A stretch of DNA of 10,676 nucleotides from CAIVSN01 sp043778375. GTDB taxonomy: Bacteria > Patescibacteriota > Gracilibacteria > BD1-5 > UBA2023. Under the pieces are notes generated by a model, which was given only the letters and a program-made list of their open reading frames with translations, was not told where the DNA came from and did no database searches. Below are positions 6,415-10,676 of the stretch, in pieces (the first letter of the stretch is position 1; each line of letters opens with the position of its first letter). Both the position numbers and the translations under genes were made by a program. The stretch covers positions 1 through 10,676 of the forward strand of contig JAYWGH010000081.1 in assembly GCA_043778375.1 (NCBI GenBank). Reading direction: 5' to 3'.

Positions 6415-6871
6415 GAGAAATGCCCTTCCAGAGGCCGTGAATATTACAGCAAGCAACCACCTCAAATGGATCCTCAGCGTCAATAGCAAAGATGAACTCT
6501 GTCTCACCATGTACATACTGCCGCTCTATTGGCTCACCATATTCATCCCGTATTTCTATCCACTCAATACAGTGCTCAGGATCACTTGGATGGTCCAGTC
6601 CAAATGCACCGAGTTGTACTACCAAGTCCTCATCCCTAAAATGAAATACTGGAGTATGCTCAGCCTCCATATCAGAGAGGTCTTTTGGATCACTCACTTC
6701 TACCACAACCTCATCCACCTCGAGAAAAGAGTCCTTGGAGCTCTGACATTGTGGGCACTCAAAAACACTATCATCCGCCTCTCAAAAAGGAGTTCCTGGG
6801 GGGATGACATCCTCGATCCCGAGCCTAGAATCATAAATATACTGACAATTCGAACAAACAGCTTTTGACAT
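6395..6871 (-). CDS. Rubredoxin-superoxide reductase fusion
   Basis: The 158-residue protein joins two iron domains. Residues 1-52 are a rubredoxin: C6-x2-C9 followed by YIYD, PPGTPF, and C39-P-Q-C42 with SSKDSF. Residues 66-151 are a neelaredoxin/desulfoferrodoxin-type superoxide reductase with all five iron ligands: H72 (AEHTPVF), H94 (DHPSD), H100 (EHCIEWIE), C142 and H145 (CNIHGLW). Superoxide reductase reduces superoxide to hydrogen peroxide without making oxygen, with rubredoxin as the usual electron donor; here the donor is built in. The lysine usually preceding the first His ligand (EKH) is Glu here (AEH). One UGA (6782-6784) encodes Gly30. It is the first gene of the five-gene operon. 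The ATG at 6871 has no Shine-Dalgarno sequence. Confidence 0.93.
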
Positions 6872-6921
6872 GTCTGTATGATCTCAAAAAAGGATGAAAA
6901 AGCAAGGGAAGGTTGTTTTGT

Positions 6922-6950
6922 ATTATCACAGAAAATCTATAGAGTAGGAA
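6922..6950 (-). promoter_or_regulatory. Candidate promoter of the superoxide reductase-era operon
   Basis: On the minus strand TGTGATAAT supplies an extended -10 (GATAAT, 6922-6927), with TTCCTA (6945-6950) 17 bases upstream as a weak -35. The leader to the ATG would be about 45 bases. This 126-base region between divergent genes must also hold the rny promoter. TATAGA at 6938-6943 (plus) is the best -10 candidate for that, but lacks a clear -35. I see no convincing Rrf2 palindrome. Confidence 0.4.
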
Positions 6951-6997
6951 AGATAGTAGTGAACTAGAAGATTTGTAGAAATTCTAAAAAATCAAAC

Positions 6998-8488
6998 ATG
7001 CATCAAATTTTATTCTGACTCCTCATTGGAGGAGGGATTGCAAGTATGGGGACATTTCTTGTACTCCTTTCGAGGTCAAGCGCCAAAAAAGTAGCTATTG
7101 AAAAGGAAATTATGGAGAAATTCTCTCTCAAGGAGTCAGAGCTCAACAGTAAAATCCAAGAAAGAGAGCTCCTCCTATCTGCTCGTGAAGACTTTATCCA
7201 AGAGCAAGTAAAACATCTTCAGGAAAAGGAGGCCTCAGTAAAAAGTGAAGAGGCTCGCTTTTTAGAGTCCGGGCAAAAACTTTCATTACTCGAGCTTCAG
7301 ACGCAAGAAAAAAAGACTTCCTATGAAAAGATGCAGTCCGATCTCGCATCACAACTCACAGAGCTTAGTGGACTTTCTGTCGAATGAGCTAAGTCTCTCC
7401 TCCTCAAACAAACCTCAGAGCTCATCTCCTCTGACCTTCTAGGTTTATTTGAGAAAAAGAAAAGAGATATTGAGCTACGCGCCACAGAGATAAGTCGAGA
7501 AATTCTCATAAAATCTATCCAGCAATACTCAGCAGAAGTCACTGCAGAAACTACGCAAACTCTCGTACACCTGGAATCCGATGATATAAAAGGCAAACTC
7601 ATCGGAAAAGAGGGACGCAACATCATCGCTTTTGAGCGAGCAACGGGAGTTTCACTCATCATTGACGATACTCCTGATACTGTTTTCATATCAAGTTTCG
7701 ATTTATTCAGACGTTACATTGCAAAACAGGCCCTCGAAGAACTCATCCTCGACAAGCGTATTCAGCCAGCTCGTATCGAGGAAATAGTAGAAAAGTGTAT
7801 AGCTGAAGCCGAGAAGGTTATTTACGACCTCGGAGTCAAAACCGTTCAAGAAATGGGGGTATTTGGCATACCTGATGAGATTATCCCCCTCATAGGGAAA
7901 TTCAGGTTTCGGACGAGCTATGGACAAAATATCCTCCTCCACTCAAAAGAAGTAGCCTATATTGCCGAGGCTATTGCGCGCCTTATTGGTGCTGATACTG
8001 AGCTCGCTTTTAAGGGATGACTCCTCCACGATATCGGTAAATCTCTCGATCATGACATAGAAGGTACCCACCCCGAGCTCGGAGGAAAAATTGCTCGTAA
8101 ATATGGGCTCGATGAGCGCCTTGTCAATATCATTGAGGGGCATCATGATGGTGTCCCACAAATCTGCATAGAGACAAAGATCGTTCAGATCGCTGATGCA
8201 ATTAGTGCCGTACGACCAGGAGCTCGTCGTATGAATGCTGATGAGTACATCAAGCGGGTCAGTGAGATGGAAAACATCGCTATGAGTTTTAGTGGGGTAT
8301 CGAGAGCCTTTGCTCTCTCTGCTGGACGGGAAGTGCGAGTATTTGTCGATGCAACAAGTATTAGCGACCTTGAAGCGCAGAAGCTTGCTCGTGAAATTGC
8401 TGTATCTATAGAAGAAAACCTCACCTACCCTGGTGAAATAAAAGTAAATCTCATTCGCGAAACTCGCGTGATTGAGTATGCTCGATAG
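6998..8488 (+). CDS. rny: Ribonuclease Y
   Basis: RNase Y is a membrane-bound endoribonuclease that starts mRNA decay. The 496-residue product has the family order: an N-terminal membrane segment (ILFGLLIGGGIASMGTFLVLL), a long Lys/Glu-rich coiled coil (about 30-190), a KH domain with GKLIGKEGRN (199-208), and an HD domain with the metal-binding H344-D345 in LLHDIGKSLD, then EGHHD. It ends in the typical KVNLIRETRVIEYAR. UGA codons at 7016-7018, 7385-7387 and 8018-8020 encode Gly; the last is the conserved glycine two residues before the LHDIGK motif. B. subtilis RNase Y has 520 residues, so the coiled coil is slightly short. The ATG at 6998 is chosen because it precedes the membrane segment; no Shine-Dalgarno sequence is present. 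It stops at TAG and leads an operon with the Lgt-like and ComEC genes. Confidence 0.97.
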
Positions 8489-8499
8489 CAAAATCTTCT

Positions 8500-9273
8500 A
8501 TGTTTCCAACAATTCCTATCCCTTTTCTTGAGGCTCATCTCTATACTTTTGGGCTCTTTCTCATTGCAGCACTCGGAGCCTTTATCTTTATGCTTCAAAA
8601 AATGTGCAAAAAGAATGAAATTAACCCCAATTTTTTTCTTTGATCAGCTCTCGCTTTCGTACTCTTTACGTTCCTGAGTGCACGTGGATTTTTTGTCCTC
8701 CTGGAATGGCGAGATTATGAATTTATAGTGCGAGATCACCTTCTCAATTTTTTTGTAATGACAGACTATAACCTCAGTCTCTTTGGTGGAATAATTGGAT
8801 TTATGGGAGTACTTATTTATCGCCTCACACGCTATTCTCAAAAAAATGAAAAGTATGTCGATGCTGTAGTAATAGCATTCATATTTGCGGCTATTGTTGG
8901 GTATATTGGAGCTTTCCTCGGAGGGCAAATATATGGGCGACCTACGAGCCTTCCGATAGGGGTTATTTACTCAGAGAATGTAAATATCCCCTACACCTCT
9001 GCTATACTTCCGCTTGCGCTCCTATATTCGCTCGGAGCATTTATAATATTTTCAGGAGTTTATATTTCTCGAGAATTTCTTAAAATTTCTGGAATGATTG
9101 GGTATCTTGGTGTTGCTCTCTTCTCCCTCATGATTTTTGTAGGTGACTTCTTTTCCGGAAACACTGATATTCTCAAAGATTCTCTCGGACTTGGTTTTAA
9201 CCAGATTTGAGCTCTCATTGGTTTAAGCATTGCTGGAGTATGGCTCATACGGAAAATCTATCTTGTGAAATAA
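8500..9273 (+). CDS. Lgt-like membrane protein lacking the usual catalytic residues
   Basis: The 257-residue protein has about seven membrane segments and the outline of prolipoprotein diacylglyceryl transferase (Lgt): a SLFGGIIGFMGVL segment where Lgt has the HGG segment, GYIGAFLGGQIYGRPTSLPIGV where Lgt has GRIGNFxNGExYGRPTxLPWGV, and a C-terminal LGLGFNQIGALIGLSIAGVWLIR like the last Lgt helix. Residues important in E. coli Lgt are changed: His103 to Phe95, Arg143 to Tyr135, Asn146 to Ala138 and Glu151 to Gln143, while YGRPT is kept. It may be a divergent enzyme, or a paralogue that has lost transferase activity. UGA codons at 8641-8643 and 9208-9210 encode Gly. The start is the ATG at 8500, 11 bases after rny, without a Shine-Dalgarno sequence. 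The end overlaps comEC by 34 bases. Confidence 0.78.
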
Positions 9274-10676
9274 GTAAACCAGAAATTTTTAGTTCTTCAT
9301 TTTCTCCTCCCGCATCACTCGGTCAAGGGAGATTTTTTTATATTTTTGCGGGTGTATTTCTTGGATCTATTCTCCTATTCTCAATTCTCTGGGGGCAAAA
9401 ATGGTATGTTCTCGGGGCTGTCGGGATATTCTGGGCTACTAGCTGGATTCTCAGACTTCCAATCCCTATACTCATTATTTCTCTCCTTGCCTGTTGACTC
9501 AGTATTCTCTCACTCGAATCTGCTATACAGTGAGCAAACTCTACATACTCTCTCGGAGCTAACTCTATTGACTCAAAACCATCTACGACCTCAATTTTTA
9601 TTGAGGAGTCTCTCTGAGTGAAAGGTGGCCGCCTCGTACTTATAGGACATATCGAGGATATCCCTATAGTCAGAGTAATGATACGAATACTCCCCTCAAA
9701 TAATATACCAAGTGGAAGTACGATATTTCGCATCACTTCAAAATCACCTCCCTCAAAATTTCAAGTCTCAAGGTGAATATATATGGAGCTCGAAGCGAGT
9801 ATCCAGGAAAGGCTATGAGGTATTCCGCCAATCAAAACAAAACTATCGAGTTATATAGAGTCTCTCCTTCCATATCCTGAATCTGCTCTCATGGCAGGAA
9901 TTCTCATCGGAGATGCAAGTCTCATGGATGATAATTTCAATGCTCGCTTCCGTCGAATTGGACTCACTCATCTCTGTGTAGTAAGTGGCTCAAATATTTC
10001 TTTTGTGCTCGTAAATCTTTGCATACTCCTATTTTTCATCCCGTTTCAATACCGCATACCCCTCGCTATTTGTGGGATTATTAGCTATATACTCCTCGTC
10101 GGTACAGATCCTCCCGTTCTGCGAGCCGGGGTGATGGGAATTGTAGGGGTATTTTCTCTCTTATATGGCAAACGTGGGGATGATCAGCTTAGGCTCCTCA
10201 CTTTTGCAGCTACAGGGCTCGTCCTCCTCTCTCCCATGAGTCTCGTATATGATATTGGTTTTCTCCTCTCTTTTCTCGCTACACTCGGCATTATAGTAGG
10301 AGGTGAGGTGACTCGAGGTCGGGGGAGATTTACTGAGCTTTGGAGTGGAAGTATCTTTGCAGCAATTTGGACTCTCCCCATTAGTATAGGAGCATTTGGA
10401 ACTCTCCACAGCATGAGTGTCCTTGCAAATATTATCGTAGCCCCCTTTGTTGGTATAGCGACAACACTCGCATTCCTCACGCTCGTCTTTTCGCCTGTAA
10501 GCAGCTTTATCAGTTATCACCTCGGTCATCTCAGCTTTCTCTCCCTTGCTTTTATAGATACTATCGCCCGAGTATTTGGAAACCTCCCCTACCAGTTCCA
10601 AGTCGAAGGCCCATTAAAAGCGATTATTTGTCTCCTTGGTGTGTGAGCTATTATTGGATTTTCCCTCCGTTTTCTA
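9240..10676 (+). CDS. comEC: ComEC/Rec2 DNA-uptake channel protein, 3' end beyond window
   Basis: ComEC forms the channel that carries single-stranded DNA across the cytoplasmic membrane in natural transformation. The 479 residues seen begin with two or three membrane segments (FFYIFAGVFLGSILLFSIL, WYVLGAVGIFWATSWIL, LPIPILIISLLAC), then a soluble DUF4131-like region. The competence domain follows, with its entry signature LMAGILIGDASLMDDNFNAR and GLTHLCVVSGSNISFV (family GLTHLLAISGLHIG) and several further membrane helices. Any C-terminal metallo-beta-lactamase domain would lie outside the window. Six UGA codons (9495, 9531, 9615, 9774, 9816, 10644) are read as Gly, the highest count here. 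The ATG at 9240 has a close GGAG three to six bases before it and lies inside the Lgt-like gene; a TTG at 9207 is a less likely start. CPR bacteria often keep DNA-uptake genes, possibly to scavenge nucleotides. Confidence 0.92.

Noticed and set aside
6413..6868. 151-codon open frame on the plus strand
   Set aside because: It is antisense to the rubredoxin-superoxide reductase gene, whose iron ligands are all conserved; the plus translation shows no recognisable family.
7943..8491. 182-codon open frame on the minus strand
   Set aside because: It is antisense to the HD domain of RNase Y, which is clearly the real gene; the frame shows no domain or plausible start signal.

Overview
The window comes from a bacterium that reads UGA as glycine (genetic code 25), which points to the Candidate Phyla Radiation lineages Gracilibacteria (BD1-5) or Absconditabacteria (SR1). 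I cannot separate the two from this piece alone. The evidence is internal. Eleven of the thirteen protein genes are interrupted by one to six in-frame UGA codons, about 25 in all. Several of these fall on glycines that define a family: the GD motif of a metallophosphoesterase, the glycine before LLHDIGK in RNase Y, and the KH domain of Era. UAA and UAG remain ordinary stops. With UGA read as Gly the window is packed edge to edge with full-length genes.

Layout. Positions 1-390 hold a promoter firing leftwards out of the window, a terminator, and tRNA-Met/Ile2(CAT) and tRNA-Ser(GCT) on the minus strand. Positions 423-2098 (minus) hold a three-gene operon: a membrane metallophosphoesterase, a DUF1653 protein, and a CutA homologue broken by an in-frame TAG. 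Positions 2195-2346 hold tRNA-Ser(TGA anticodon) and its promoter. Positions 2373-4348 (plus) hold a TPR-like lipoprotein followed by a helical protein of unknown function. These converge, with no spacer, on a minus-strand operon (4349-6871). In transcription order that operon encodes a rubredoxin-superoxide reductase fusion, a thioredoxin-like [2Fe-2S] ferredoxin, the GTPase Era, an Rrf2-type regulator with three cysteines, and a SAM-dependent methyltransferase, with every neighbouring pair overlapping. A short divergent promoter region (6872-6997) separates it from a plus-strand operon: RNase Y, an Lgt-like membrane protein lacking the usual catalytic residues, and ComEC, which runs off the right edge.

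How it fits together. The superoxide reductase operon looks like oxygen defence in an anaerobe, with an Fe-S-type Rrf2 regulator as the probable sensor. Era (ribosome assembly) is embedded in the same transcript. RNase Y (mRNA decay), the Lgt-like protein and ComEC (DNA uptake channel) are all membrane proteins. Gene starts generally lack a Shine-Dalgarno sequence, and many genes follow a stop directly (TAATATG, TAATG, TAATCATG), suggesting re-initiation or leaderless translation. No mobile elements, CRISPR arrays or clear signs of recent transfer were seen.
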